Origin: Saccoglossus kowalevskii
Taxonomy: Eukaryota; Hemichordata; Enteropneusta; Harrimaniidae
Length of the DNA: 28,956 nt
Assembly: GCF_000003605.2 (NCBI RefSeq)
Contig: NW_003142585.1
Location: forward strand, 1-28,956
Direction: 5' to 3'
Shown here: positions 9,855-21,527 of the stretch, in pieces
How the letters are laid out: every line of letters begins with the position of its first letter
Position numbering within the stretch: position 1 is the first letter of the stretch
Translations under genes and position numbers: made by a program
Notes under the pieces: generated by a model
Told to the model about the DNA's origin: nothing
Database searches by the model: none
Seen by the model: the letters and a program-made list of their open reading frames with translations, nothing else

Positions 9855-10820
9855 CATAAATACGAGACTACATGACATAAAGATGGGACTGCATAACATA
9901 AATAAGAGCTGTGTGACATAAAGATGGGACTGCATAACATAAATACGAGTCAGCAAGACATAAAGATGGGACTGCATAACATAAATATGAGACTGCATGA
10001 CATAAATATGGGACTCCATAACATAAATACGAGACTGCGTGACATAAAGATGGGACTGCCTAACATAAATACGAGACTGCAAGACAAACAGATGGGACTG
10101 CATAACATAAATACGAGACTACATGACATGAAGATGGGACTCCATAACATAAATACGAGTCAGCAAGACATTAAGATGGGACAGCATAACATAAATACGA
10201 GACTACATGACACCAAGATGGGACTGCATAACATAAATACGAGTCAGCAAGACATAAAGATGAGACTGCATAACATAAATACAAGACTACATGACATAAA
10301 GATGGGACTGCATAACATAAATACGAGTCAGCAAGACATAAAGATGGGACTGCATAACATAAATACGAGACTACATAACATTAATATGGGACTCCATAAC
10401 ATAAATACGAGACTGCGTGACATAAAGATGGGACAGCATAACATAAATACGAGTCAGAAAGACATAAAGATGGGACTCCATAACATAAATACGAGACTGC
10501 GTGACATAAAGATGAGACTGCATAACATAAATACGAATCTGCATGACATAAAGGTGGGACTGCATAACATAAATACGAGACTGCGTGACATAAAGATGGG
10601 ACGACATAACATAAATACGAGACTACATAACATAAAGATGGGACTACATAACATAAATACGAGACTGCATGACATAAAGATGGACTGCATAACATAAATA
10701 CGAGACTATGTGACATAAAGATGGGACTGCATAACATAAATACGAGACTGTTTGACATAAAGATGGACTGCATAACATAAATAGGAGACTACATGACATA
10801 AAGATGTGACTGCATAACGT
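9855..10820 (+). repeat. Array segment between block 2 and island 6
   Basis: Begins as segment beta (GACTGCCTAAC, then GACAAACAGATG) and then follows segment gamma. Relative to 8491-9250 the offset falls from 1635 to 1551 and then 1257. It therefore lacks exactly 84 bp (2 units, including the GACATAGGGTTGGG unit) and then 294 bp (7 units). One further GACTATGTGAC unit is missing before GACTGTTTGAC. Confidence 0.84.
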
Positions 10821-10848
10821 AAATAAATAAATTAATTAATTAATACAT
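10821..10848. repeat. AT-rich island 6
   Basis: Same form as islands 3 and 4 (AAATAAATAAATT, three AATT steps, GATGTGACTGCATAACGTAA leader). Island 7 follows only about 80 bp downstream. Confidence 0.84.
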
Positions 10849-10898
10849 AACATAAATACGAGACGGCATGACATAAAGATGGGACTGCATAACATAAA

Positions 10899-10928
10899 TA
10901 CATAAATTAATTAATTAATTAATACATA
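10899..10928. repeat. AT-rich island 7
   Basis: The longest island, with four AATT steps. It is preceded by a plain GATGGGACTGCATAAC unit rather than either usual leader, and leads directly into block 3. Confidence 0.85.
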
Positions 10929-11151
10929 ACATAAATACGAGACTGCATGACATAAAGATGGGACTGCGTAACATGAATACGAGATTGCATGTCATAAGTA
11001 CGAGACTGCATAACATACAGATGGGACTGCGTAACATACACAACTGCATAACATGCATATAAGTCTGCATAACACAGGGGTAGAACCGCACAACAAAGCG
11101 ACAGAACTACATAACAGCACTCCAATACTGCATAAAGATGGGACTGTATAA
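10919..11151 (+). repeat. Diverged block 3
   Basis: As block 1, with private changes: ACATGCATATAAG in place of ACATAAATATAAG, and CCAATACTGC in place of CCAATACAGC. Confidence 0.88.
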
Positions 11152-12371
11152 CATAAATAAGAGACTACATGACATAAAGATGGGACTGCATAACATAAAT
11201 AAGAGCTGTGTGACATAAAGATGGGACGGCATAACATAAATACGAGTCAGCAAGACATAAAGATGGGACTGCATAACATAAATATGAGACTGCATGACAT
11301 AAATATGGGACGCCATAACATAAATACGAGACTGCGTTACATAAAGATGGGACTGCCTAACATAAATACGAGATTGCAAGACATAAAGATGGGACTCCAT
11401 AACATAAATAGGAGACTGCATGACATAAATATGGGACTCCATAACATAAATACGAGACTGCGTGATATAAAGATGGGAGAGCATAACATAAATACGAGTC
11501 TGCATGGCATAAAGATGGGACTGCATAACATAAATACGAGTCAGCAAGACATAAAGATGGGACTCCATAACATAAATATGAGACTGCGTGACATAAAGAT
11601 GGGACTCCATAACATAAATACGAGACTGCGTGACATACAGATTGGACAGCATAACATAAATACGAGACTGCGTGACATAAAGATGGGACAGCATAATATA
11701 AATACGAGTCAGCAAGACATAAAGATGGGACTCCATAACATAAATACGAGACTGCGTGACATAAAGATGGGACAGCATAACATAAATACGAGTCTGCATG
11801 GCATAAAGATGGGACTGCATAACATAAATACCAGTCAGCAAGACATAAAGATGGGACTCCATAACATAAATATGAGACTGCGTGACATAAATATGGGACT
11901 CCATAACATAAATACGAGACTGCGTGACATACAGATTGGACAGCATAACATAAATACGAGTCAGCAAGACATAAAGATGGGACTCCATAACATAAATATG
12001 AGACTGCATGACGTGAAGATGGGACTCCATAACATAAATACGAGACTGCGTGACATAAAGATGAGACTGCATAACATAAATACGAATCTGCATGACATAA
12101 AGATGGGACGACATAACATAAATACGAGACTACATAACATAAAGATGGGACTACATAACATAAATACGAGACTGCATGACATAAAGATGGACTGCATAAC
12201 ATAAATACGAGACTATGTGACATAAAGATGGGACTGCATAACATAAATACGAGACTATGTGACATAAAGATGGGACTGCATAACATAAATACGAGACTGT
12301 TTGACATAAAGATGGGACTGCATAACATAAATAGGAGACTACATGACATAAAGATGTGATTGCATAACGTA
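11152..12371 (+). repeat. Array segment gamma, copy 2
   Basis: GAGCTGTGTGAC at about 11203, then a variant series close to 7701-9600 (GGGAGAGC unit, TGCATGGCATAAAG units, GACATACAGATTGG units). It includes a local duplication around 11620-11800 of the GACATACAG/GGGACAGC pair. It ends with the GACTATGTGAC pair and the GACTGTTTGAC unit before island 8. Confidence 0.82.
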
Positions 12372-12394
12372 AATTCATAAATCAATTAATACAT
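12372..12394. repeat. AT-rich island 8 (degenerate)
   Basis: TTCATAAATCAATTAATAC. A C interrupts the AATT run, so TTAATTAA is absent. It has the GATGTGATTGCATAACGTAA leader and no block follows. Confidence 0.8.
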
Positions 12395-13449
12395 AACATA
12401 AATACGAGACTGCATGACATAAAGATGGGACTGCATAACATAAATACGAATCAGCAAGACATAAAGATGAGACTGCATAACATAAATACGAGACTACATG
12501 ACATAAAGACGGGACTGCATAACGTAAATACGAGACTACATGACACAAAGATGGGACTGCATAACATAAATACGGGTCACCAAGACATAAAGATGGAACT
12601 GAATAACATAAATACTAGACTACATGACATAAAGATGGGACTGCATAACATAAATACGAGTCAGCAAGACATAAAGATGGGACTGCATAACATAAATACG
12701 AGACTACATGACACAAAGATGGGACTGCATAACATAAATACGAGTCAGAAAGACATAAAGATGGGACTCCATAACATAAATACGAGACTGCGTGACATAA
12801 AGATGGGACAGCATAACATAAATACGAGTCTGCATGGCATAAAGATTGGACTGCATAACATAAATACCAGTCAGCAAGACATAAAGATGGGACTCCATAA
12901 CATAAATATGAGACTGTGTGACATAAATATGGGACTCCATAACATAAATATGAGACTGCGTGACATACAGATGGGACAGCATAACATAAATACGAGTCAG
13001 CAAGACATAAAGATGGGACTCCATAACATAAATATGAGACTGCATGACGTAAAGATGGGACTCCATAACATAAATACGAGACTGCGTGACATAAAGATGA
13101 GACTGCATAACATAAATACGAATCAGCATGACATAAAGATGGGACTGCATAACATAAATACGAGACTGCGTGACATAAAGATGGGACGACATATCATAAA
13201 TACGAGACTACATAACATAAAGATGGGACTACATAACATAAATACGAGACTGCATGACATAAAGTTGGACTGCATAACATAAATACGAGACTATGTGACA
13301 TAAAGATGGGACTGCATAACATAAATACGAGACTATGTGACATAAAGATGGGACTGCATAACATAGATACGAGACTGTTTGACATAAAGATGGGACTGCA
13401 TAACATAAATAGGAGACTACATGACATAAAGATGTGATTGCATAACGTA
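12395..13449 (+). repeat. Array segment between islands 8 and 9
   Basis: The left part (about 12440-12760) has the series ACGAATCAGC, GACGGGACTGC, ATAACGTAAATACG, GACACAAAG, ACGGGTCACC. This also occurs at about 17610-17830, 25975-26200 and, with ACCGGTCAG, at 2027-2300 and 28250-28520. The right part (from 12882) repeats 1-570 at offset 12881. Confidence 0.82.
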
Positions 13450-13472
13450 AATACATAAATTAATTAATACAT
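13450..13472. repeat. AT-rich island 9
   Basis: TTAATTAAT with the GATGTGATTGCATAACGTAA leader. No block follows directly; island 10 lies about 155 bp downstream, repeating the island 1-2 pairing. Confidence 0.85.
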
Positions 13473-13606
13473 AACATAAATACGAGACAGCATGACATAA
13501 AGATGGGACTGCATAACATAAAAACACGACTGCATGACATAAAGACGGGACTGCATACCATAAATAGGAGACTACATGACATAAAGATGGACCTGCATAA
13601 CATAAA

Positions 13607-13628
13607 TACATAAATTAATTTATACATA
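13607..13628. repeat. AT-rich island 10
   Basis: AAATTAATTTATAC, a point-changed island without TTAATTAA. It has the GATGGACCTGCATAAC leader and block 4 follows. The same change is seen in island 15. Confidence 0.84.
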
Positions 13629-13851
13629 ACATAAATACGAGACTGCATGACATGAAGATGGGACTGCGTAACATGAATACGAGATTGCATGTCATAAGTA
13701 CGAGACTGCATAACATACAGATGGGACTGCGTAACATACACAACTGCATAACATAAATATAAGTCTGCATAACACAGGGGTAGAACCGCACAACAAAGCG
13801 ACAGAACTACATAACAGCACTCCAATACAGCATAAAGATGGGACTGTATAA
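13619..13851 (+). repeat. Diverged block 4
   Basis: As block 1. It shares CATGACATGAAGATGGG at its start with block 8 only, as expected from the 6830-bp-offset duplication. Confidence 0.88.
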
Positions 13852-14337
13852 CATAAATACGAGACTACATGACATAAAGATGGGACTGCATAACATAAAT
13901 AAGAGCTGTGTGACATAAAGATGGGACTGCATAACATAAATACGAGTCAGCAAGACATAAAGATGGGACTGCATAACATAAATATGAGACTGCATGACAT
14001 AAATATGGGACTCCATAACATAAATACGAGACTGCGTGACATAAAGATGGGACTGCCTAACATAAATACGAGATTGCAAGACATAAAGATGGGACTCCAT
14101 AACATAAATAGGAGACTGCATGACATAAATATGGGACTCCATAACATAAATACGAGACTGCGTGATATAAAGATGGGAGAGCATAACATAAATACGAGTC
14201 TGCATGGCATAAAGATGGGACTGCATAACATAAATAGGAGACTGCATAACATAAAAACACGACTGCATGACATAAAGACGGGACTGCATAGCATAAATAG
14301 GAGACTACATGACATAAAGATGGACCTGCATAACATA
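13852..14337 (+). repeat. Array segment between block 4 and island 11
   Basis: GAGCTGTGTGAC at about 13903, then GACTGCCTAAC, CTCCATAAC, GGGAGAGC and TGCATGGCATAAAG units, then the AAAAACACGACTGC module and the GATGGACCTGCATAAC leader. The stretch from 13895 through block 5 (to about 14590) recurs at 21062-21755 (offset 7165) and 24186-24887. Confidence 0.85.
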
Positions 14338-14360
14338 AATACATAAATTAATTAATACAT
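14338..14360. repeat. AT-rich island 11
   Basis: TTAATTAAT after the GATGGACCTGCATAAC leader, directly before block 5. Confidence 0.85.
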
Positions 14361-14584
14361 AACATAAATACGAGACTGCATGACATAAAGATGGGACTGC
14401 GTAACATGAATACGAGATCGCATGTCATAAGTACGAGACTGCATAACATACAGATGGGACTGCGTAACATACACAACTGCATAACATAAATGTAAGTCTG
14501 CATAACACAGGGGTAGTACCGCACAACAAACCGACAGAACTACATAACAGCACTCCAATACAGCATAAAGATGGGACTGTATAA
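14352..14584 (+). repeat. Diverged block 5
   Basis: Shares AAATGTAAGT with block 1. Private changes are GGGTAGTACCGC and ACAAACCGAC in the core and GAGATCGCATG in its left part. Unlike all others it is not followed by a GAGCTGTG signature; the array switches at once to GACTACATAAC and GGACTGGATAAC units. Confidence 0.88.
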
Positions 14585-15931
14585 CATAAATACGAGACTA
14601 CATAACATAAAGATGGGACTGGATAACATAAATACGAGACTGCATGACATAAAGATGGGACTGCATAACATAAATACGAATCTGCATGACATAAAGATGG
14701 GACTGCATAACATAAATACGAGACTGCGTGACATAAAGATGGGACTGTATAACATAAATACGAGACTACATGACATAAAGATGGGACTGCATAACATAAA
14801 TACGAGATTACAAGACATAAAGATGGGACTGCATAACATAAATACGACACTACATGTCATAAAATGGGACTGCATAACATAAATACGAGTCAGCAAGACA
14901 TAAAGATGGGACTGCATAACATAAATACGAGACTACATGACATAAAGATGGGACTACATAACATAAATACGATACTGCAAGACATAGGGTTGGGACTGCA
15001 TAACATAAATACGAGACTACATAACATAAAGATGGGACTGCATAACAAAAATACGAGATTGCAAGACATAAAGATGGGACTGCATAACATAAATACGAGA
15101 TTACATGACATAAAGATGTGACTGCATAACATAAATACGAGATTGCAAGACATAAAGATGGGACTGCATAACATATATACGAGATTGCAAGACATAAAGA
15201 TGGGACTGCATAACATAAATACGAGATTACATGACATAAAGATGGGACTGCATAACATAAATACGACACTACATGACATAAAATGGGACTGCATCACATA
15301 AATACGAGTCAGCAAGACATAAAGATGAGACTGCATAACATAAATACGAGACTACATGACATAAAGATGGGACTGCATAACATAAATACGAGACTGCAAG
15401 ACATAGGGTTGGGACTGCATAACATAAATACGAGACTACATAACATAAAGATGGGACTGCATAACATAAATACGAGATTACAAGACATAAAGATGGGACT
15501 GCATAACATAAATACGAGTCAGCAAGACATAAAGATGGGACTGCATAACATAAATACGAGACTACATGACATAAAGATGGGACTACATAACATAAATACG
15601 ATACTGCAAGACATAGGGTTGGGACTGCATAACATAAATACGAGACTACATAACATAAAGATGGGAGTGCATAACAAAAATACGAGATTGCAAGACATAA
15701 AGATGGGACTGCATAACATAAATACGAGATTACATGACATAAAGATGGGACTGCATAACATAAATACGAGATTGCAAGACAATAAGATGGGACTGCATAA
15801 CATAAATACAAGACTACGTGACATAAAAATGGGACTGCATAACATAAATACGAATCAGCAAGACATAAAGATGAGACTGCATAACATAAATACGAGACTA
15901 CATGACATAAAGATGGACCTGCATAACATAA
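14585..15931 (+). repeat. Array segment between block 5 and island 12
   Basis: Rich in GAGATTGCAAGAC, GAGATTACATGAC and GACATAGGGTTGGG units with AACAAAAATACG and AACATATATACG variants. From about 14865 it is repeated, through block 6, at 22832-24235 (offset 7962, then 7963 after one extra G at about 23577). ATAAAATGGGAC deletions lie at about 14861 and 15280. Confidence 0.85.
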
Positions 15932-15958
15932 ATACATAAATTAATTAATTAATACATA
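15932..15958. repeat. AT-rich island 12
   Basis: Three AATT steps after the GATGGACCTGCATAAC leader, directly before block 6. Islands 13, 17 and 18 have the same length. Confidence 0.85.
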
Positions 15959-16181
15959 ACATAAATACGAGACTGCATGACATAAAGATGGGACTGCGTA
16001 ACATTAATACGAGATTGCATGTCATAAGTACGAGACTGTATAACGTACAGATGGGACTGCGTAACATACACAACTGCATAACATAAATATAAGTCTGCAT
16101 AACACAGGGGTAGAACCGCACAACAAAGCGACAGAACTACATAACAGCACTCCAATACAGCATAAAGATGGGACTGTATAA
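15949..16181 (+). repeat. Diverged block 6
   Basis: Carries GTAACATTAATACG at its left, shared only with blocks 7 and 10, and a private GACTGTATAACGTACAG. Confidence 0.88.
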
Positions 16182-17409
16182 CATAAATACGAGACTACAT
16201 GACATAAAGATGAGACTGCATAACATAAATAAGAGCTGTGTGACATAAAGATGGGACTGCATAACATAAATATGAGACTGCATGACATAAATATGGGACT
16301 CCATAACATAAATCCGAGACTGCGTGACATAAAGATGGGACTGCCTAACATAAATACGAGACTACAAGACAAAAAGATGGGACTGCATAACATAAATACG
16401 AGACTACATGACATGAAGATGGGACTCCATAACATAAATACGAGTCAGCAAGACATTAAGTTGGGACAGCATAACATAAATATGAGACTACATGACACCA
16501 AGATGGGACTGCATGACATAAATACGAGTCAGAAAGACATAAAGATGGGACTGCATAACATAAATACAAGACTACATGACATAAAGATGGGACTGCATAA
16601 CATAAATACGAGTCAGCAAGACATAAAGATGGGACTGCATAACATAAATACGAGACTACATAACATAAAGATGGGACTGGATAACATAAATACGAGACTG
16701 CATGACATAAAGATGGGACTGCATAACATAAATACGAATCTGCATGACATAAAGATGGGACTGCATAACATAAATACGAGACTGCGTGACATAAAGATGG
16801 GACTGCATAACATAAATACGAGACTACATGACATAAAGATGGGACTGCATAACATAAATACGAGACTGCAAGACATAGGGTTGGGACTGCATAACATAAA
16901 TACGAGACTACATAACAAAAAGATGGGACTGCATAACATATATACGAGATTGCAAGTCATAAAGATGGGACTGCATAACATAAATACGAGATTACATGAC
17001 ATAAAGATGGGACTGCATAACATAAATACGACACTACATGACATAAAATGGGACTGCATCACATAAATACGAGTCAGCAAGACATAAAGATGAGACTGCA
17101 TAACATAAATACGAGACTACATGACATAAAGATGGGACTGCATAACATAAATACGAGACTGCAAGACATAGGGTTGGGACTGCATAACATAAATACGAGA
17201 CTACATAACATAAAGATGGGACTGCATAACATAAATACGAGATTACAAGACATAAAGATGGGACTGCATAACATAAATACGAGTCAGCAAGACATAAAGA
17301 TGGGACTGCATAACATAAATACGAGACTACGTGACATAAAGATGGGACTACATAACATAAATACGATACTGCAAGACATAGGGTTGGGACTGCATAACAT
17401 AAATACGAG

Positions 17410-17866
17410 ACTACATAACATAAAGATGGGACTGCATAACAAAAATACGAGGTTGCAAGACATAAAGATGGGACTGCATAACATAAATACGAGATTACAT
17501 GACATAAAGATGTGACTGCATAACATAAATACGAGATTGCAAGACATAAAGATGGGACTGCATAACATAAATACAAGACTACGTGACATAAAAATGGGAC
17601 TGCATAACATAAATACGAATCAGCAAGACATAAAGATGAGACTGCATAACATAAATACGAGACTACATGACATAAAGACGGGACTGCATAACGTAAATAC
17701 GAGACTACATGACACAAAGATGGGACTGCATAACATAAATACGGGTCACCAAGACATAAAGATGGAACTGCATAACATAAATACTAGACTACATGACATA
17801 AAGATGGGACTGCATAACATAAATACGAGTCAGCAAGACATAAAGATGGGACTGCATAACATAAAT
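17410..17866 (+). repeat. Higher-order copy, offset 8365, left member
   Basis: Contains the rare GAGGTTGCAAGAC (17449), ACAAGACTACG, GACGGGACTGC, GACACAAAG and ACGGGTCACC. It matches 25775-26231. A related form with an extra base and ACCGGTCAG is at about 28040-28520. Confidence 0.85.
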
Positions 17867-19519
17867 AGGAGACTGCATAACATAAAAACACGACTGCATG
17901 ACATAAAGACGGGACTGCATAGCATAAATAGGAGACTGCGTGACATAAAGATGGGACTGCATAACATAAATACGAGACTGCGTGACATAAAGATGGGACT
18001 GCATAACATAAATACGAGACTACATGACATAAAGATATGACTGCATAACATAAATACGAGACTGCAAGACATAGGGTTGGGACTGCATAACATAAATACG
18101 AGACTACATAACAAAAAGATGGGACTGCATAACATATATACGAGATTGCAAGTCATAAAGATGGGACTGCATAACATAAATACGAGATTACATGACATAA
18201 AGATGGGACTGCATAACATAAATACGACACTACATGACATAAAATGGGACTGCATAACATAAATACGAGTCAGCAAGACATAAAGATGGGACTGCATAAC
18301 ATAAATACGAGACTACATGACATAAAGATGGGACTGCATAACATAAATACGAGACTGCAAGACATAGGGTTGGTACTGCACAACATAAATACGAGACTAC
18401 ATAACATAAAGATGGGACTGCATAACATAAATACGAGATTACAAGACATAAAGATGGGACTGCATAACATAAATACGACACTACATGACATAAAATGGAA
18501 CTGCATAACATAAATACGAGTCAGCAAGACATAAAGATGGGACTGCATAACATAAATACGAGACTACATAACATAAAGATGGGACTGGATAACATAAATA
18601 CGAGACTGCATGACATAAAGATGGGACTGCATAACATAAATACGAATCTGCATGACATAAAGATGGGACTGCATAACATAAATACGAGACTGCGTGACAT
18701 AAAGATTGGTCTACATAACATAAATACGAGACTACATAACATAAAGATGGGACTGGGTAACATAAATACGAGACTGCATGACATAAAGATGGGACTGCAT
18801 AACATAAATACGAGGCTGCGTGACATAAAGATGGGACTGCATAACATAAATACGAGACTACATAACATAAAGATGGGACTGGATAACATAAATACGAGAC
18901 TGCATGACATAAAGATGGGACTGCATAACATAAATACGAATCTGCATGACATAAAGATGGGACTGCATAACGTAAATACGAGACTACATGACATAAAGGT
19001 GGGACTGCATAACATAAATACGGGTCACAAGACATAAAGATGGAACTGCATAACATAAATACTAGACTACATGACATAAAGATGGGACTGCATAACATAA
19101 ATACGAGTCAGCAAGACATAAAGATGGGACTGCATAACATAAATACGAGACTACATGACACAAAGATGGGACTGCATAACATAAATACGAGTCAGCAAGA
19201 CATAAAGATGGGACTGCATAACATAAATACGAGACTACATAACATAAAGATGGGAGTGCATAACAAAAATACGAGATTGCAAGACATAAAGATGGGACTG
19301 CATAACATAAATACGAGATTACATGACATAAAGATGTGACTGCATAACATAAATACGAGATTGCAAGACATAAAGATGGGACTGCATAACATAAATACAA
19401 GACTACGTGACATAAAAATGGGACTGCATAACATAAATACGAATCAGCAAGACATAAAGATGAGACTGCATAACATAAATACGAGACTGCATGACATAAA
19501 GATGGACCTGCATAACACA
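17867..19519 (+). repeat. Mosaic array segment between 17.87 kb and island 13
   Basis: Opens with an AAAAACACGACTGC module that is not followed by an island, a truncated form of the pre-island module. 18055 to about 18290 repeats 16860-17095 (offset 1196). 18495 to about 18970 is a GGACTGGATAAC family copy (offset 12888 to 5607). 19240-19480 resembles 15655-15900. The segment is a patchwork of pieces seen elsewhere in the window. Confidence 0.8.
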
Positions 19520-19547
19520 AATACATAAATTAATTAATTAATACATA
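19520..19547. repeat. AT-rich island 13
   Basis: Three AATT steps. The leader is GATGGACCTGCATAACAC, with a private AACACAAAT. Block 7 follows directly. Confidence 0.84.
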
Positions 19548-19770
19548 ACATAAATACGAGACTGCATGACATAAAGATGGGACTGCGTAACATTAATACG
19601 AGATTGCATGTCATAAGTACGAGACTGCATAACATACAGATGGGACTGCGTAACATACACAACTGCATAACATAAATATAAGTCTGCATAACACAGGGGT
19701 AGAACCGCACAACAAAGCGACAGAACTACATAACAGCACTCCAATACAGCATAAAGATGGGACTGTATAA
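19538..19770 (+). repeat. Diverged block 7
   Basis: Block 6/10 subtype (GTAACATTAATACG). Its downstream flank at about 19790-19830 is disturbed (ACATAAAAGAATGAG, AACATTAATAAGAAGCTGTG), with insertions not seen after any other block. Confidence 0.87.
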
Positions 19771-20279
19771 CATAAATACGAGACTACATGACATAAAAGA
19801 ATGAGACTGCATAACATTAATAAGAAGCTGTGTGACATAAAGATGGGACTGCATAACATAAATATGAGACTGCATGACGTAAAGATGGGACTCCATAACA
19901 TAAATACGAGACTGCGTGACATAAAGATGAGACTGCATAACATAAATACGAATCAGCATGACATAAAGATGGGACTGCATAACATAAATACGAGACTGCG
20001 TGACATAAAGATGGGACGACATAACATAAATACGAGACTACATAACAAAAAGATGGGACTACATAACATAAATACGAGACTGCATGACATAAAGTTGGAC
20101 TGCATAACATAAATACGAGACTATGTGACATAAAGATGGGACTGCATAACATAAATACGAGACTATGTGACATAAAGATGGGACTGCATAACATAGATAC
20201 GAGACTGTTTGACATAAAGATGGGACTGCATAACATAAATAGGAGACTACATGACATAAAGATGTGATTGCATAACGTA
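19771..20279 (+). repeat. Array segment alpha, copy 3
   Basis: After the disturbed GAAGCTGTG junction the sequence joins, at about 19840, the segment also found at 13010-13449 (offset 6830) and, in part, at 130-570. Confidence 0.83.
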
Positions 20280-20302
20280 AATACATAAATTAATTAATAC
20301 AT
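20280..20302. repeat. AT-rich island 14
   Basis: Duplicate of island 9. No block follows directly; island 15 lies about 155 bp downstream. Confidence 0.85.
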
Positions 20303-20436
20303 AACATAAATACGAGACAGCATGACATAAAGATGGGACTGCATAACATAAAAACACGACTGCATGACATAAAGACGGGACTGCATACCATAAATAGGAG
20401 ACTACATGACATAAAGATGGACCTGCATAACATAAA

Positions 20437-20458
20437 TACATAAATTAATTTATACATA
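20437..20458. repeat. AT-rich island 15
   Basis: Duplicate of island 10 with the same AATTTATAC change. Block 8 follows. Confidence 0.84.
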
Positions 20459-20681
20459 ACATAAATACGAGACTGCATGACATGAAGATGGGACTGCGTA
20501 ACATGAATACGAGATTGCATGTCATAAGTACGAGACTGCATAACATACAGATGGGACTGCGTAACATACACAACTGCATAACATAAATATAAGTCTGCAT
20601 AACACAGGGGTAGAACCGCACAACAAAGCGACAGAACTACATAACAGCACTCCAATACAGCATAAAGATGGGACTGTATAA
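20449..20681 (+). repeat. Diverged block 8
   Basis: Duplicate of block 4, sharing the CATGACATGAAG mark. Confidence 0.88.
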
Positions 20682-20732
20682 CATAAATACGAGACTACAT
20701 GACATAAAGATGGGACTGCATAACATAAATAA

Positions 20733-21402
20733 GAGCTGTGTGACATAAAGATGGGACTGCATAACATAAATACGAGTCAGCAAGACATAAAGATGGGACT
20801 GCATAACATAAATATGAGACTGCATGACATAAATATGGGACTCCATAACATAAATACGAGACTGCGTGACATAAAGATGGGACTGCCTAACATAAATACG
20901 AGATTGCAAGACATAAAGATGGGACTCCATAACATAAATAGGAGACTGCATGACATAAATATGGGACTCCATAACATAAATACGAGACTGCGTGATATAA
21001 AGATGGGAGAGCATAACATAAATACGAGTCTGCATGGCATAAAGATGGGACTGCATAACATAAATAGGAGCTGTGTGACATAAAGATGGGACTGCATAAC
21101 ATAAATACGAGTCAGCAAGACATAAAGATGGGACTGCATAACATAAATATGAGACTGCATGACATAAATATGGGACTCCATAACATAAATACGAGACTGC
21201 GTGACATAAAGATGGGACTGCCTAACATAAATACGAGATTGCAAGACATAAAGATGGGACTCCATAACATAAATAGGAGACTGCATGACATAAATATGGG
21301 ACTCCATAACATAAATACGAGACTGCGTGATATAAAGATGGGAGAGCATAACATAAATACGAGTCTGCATGGCATAAAGATGGGACTGCATAACATAAAT
21401 AG
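20733..21402 (+). repeat. Local tandem duplication of 335 bp
   Basis: GAGCTGTG starts at 20733 and again at 21068, and the 335 bp between are repeated in full (GTCAGCAAGAC, AAATATGAG, GACTGCCTAAC, GGGAGAGC, TGCATGGCATAAAG). 335 is eight 42-bp units minus the one base missing from GAGCTGTG. Blocks 4 and 10 are followed by a single copy, so this is a recent local event. Confidence 0.9.
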
Positions 21403-21502
21403 GAGACTGCATAACATAAAAACACGACTGCATGACATAAAGACGGGACTGCATAGCATAAATAGGAGACTACATGACATAAAGATGGACCTGCATAACA
21501 TA

Positions 21503-21527
21503 AATACATAAATTAATTAATACATAA
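21503..21527. repeat. AT-rich island 16
   Basis: TTAATTAAT after the GATGGACCTGCATAAC leader, directly before block 9. Confidence 0.85.

Larger units (their letters stand above)
13010..14240 (+). repeat. Higher-order copy, offset 6830, left member
   Basis: Repeats as 19840-21070, covering two islands and block 4/8. Shared rare marks include GCATACCATAAATAGG, AATTTATAC in the second island and CATGACATGAAGATGGG at the block start. The match ends at AAATAGGAG, where this copy continues ACTGCATAAC and the other continues CTGTGTGAC. Confidence 0.87.
14865..16270 (+). repeat. Higher-order copy, offset 7962, left member
   Basis: About 1.4 kb matching 22832-24235, ending where the left copy reads AAATATGAGAC and the right reads AAATACGAGTCAGC. 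It includes island 12 and block 6. Offset changes by a single base inside. Confidence 0.86.
15910..17571 (+). repeat. Higher-order copy, offset 5568, left member
   Basis: From block 6 through about 1.4 kb of array, matching 21517 to about 23139 at a constant offset of 5568. It includes the beta series, GACATTAAGTTGGG, GGACTGGATAAC and GACATAGGGTTGGG units and the ATAAAATGGGAC deletion at about 17044. At about 17571 the copies part (ACAAGACTACG against ATACGAGATTGC). Confidence 0.86.
19840..21070 (+). repeat. Higher-order copy, offset 6830, right member
   Basis: Second copy of 13010-14240. Small differences include AACAAAAAGATGGG at about 20045 against AACATAAAGATGGG, and GACGACATAAC against GACGACATATC. 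Confidence 0.87.

Noticed and set aside
7701-11221. A regular 3.52-kb higher-order period (3519 for 2430 to 5950, 3520 for 7701 to 11221)
   Set aside because: The spacing is not continued by other segments: block spacings are 8882, 1297, 2700, 733, 1597, 3589, 911, 1068, 2395 and 737. The agreement is probably coincidence.
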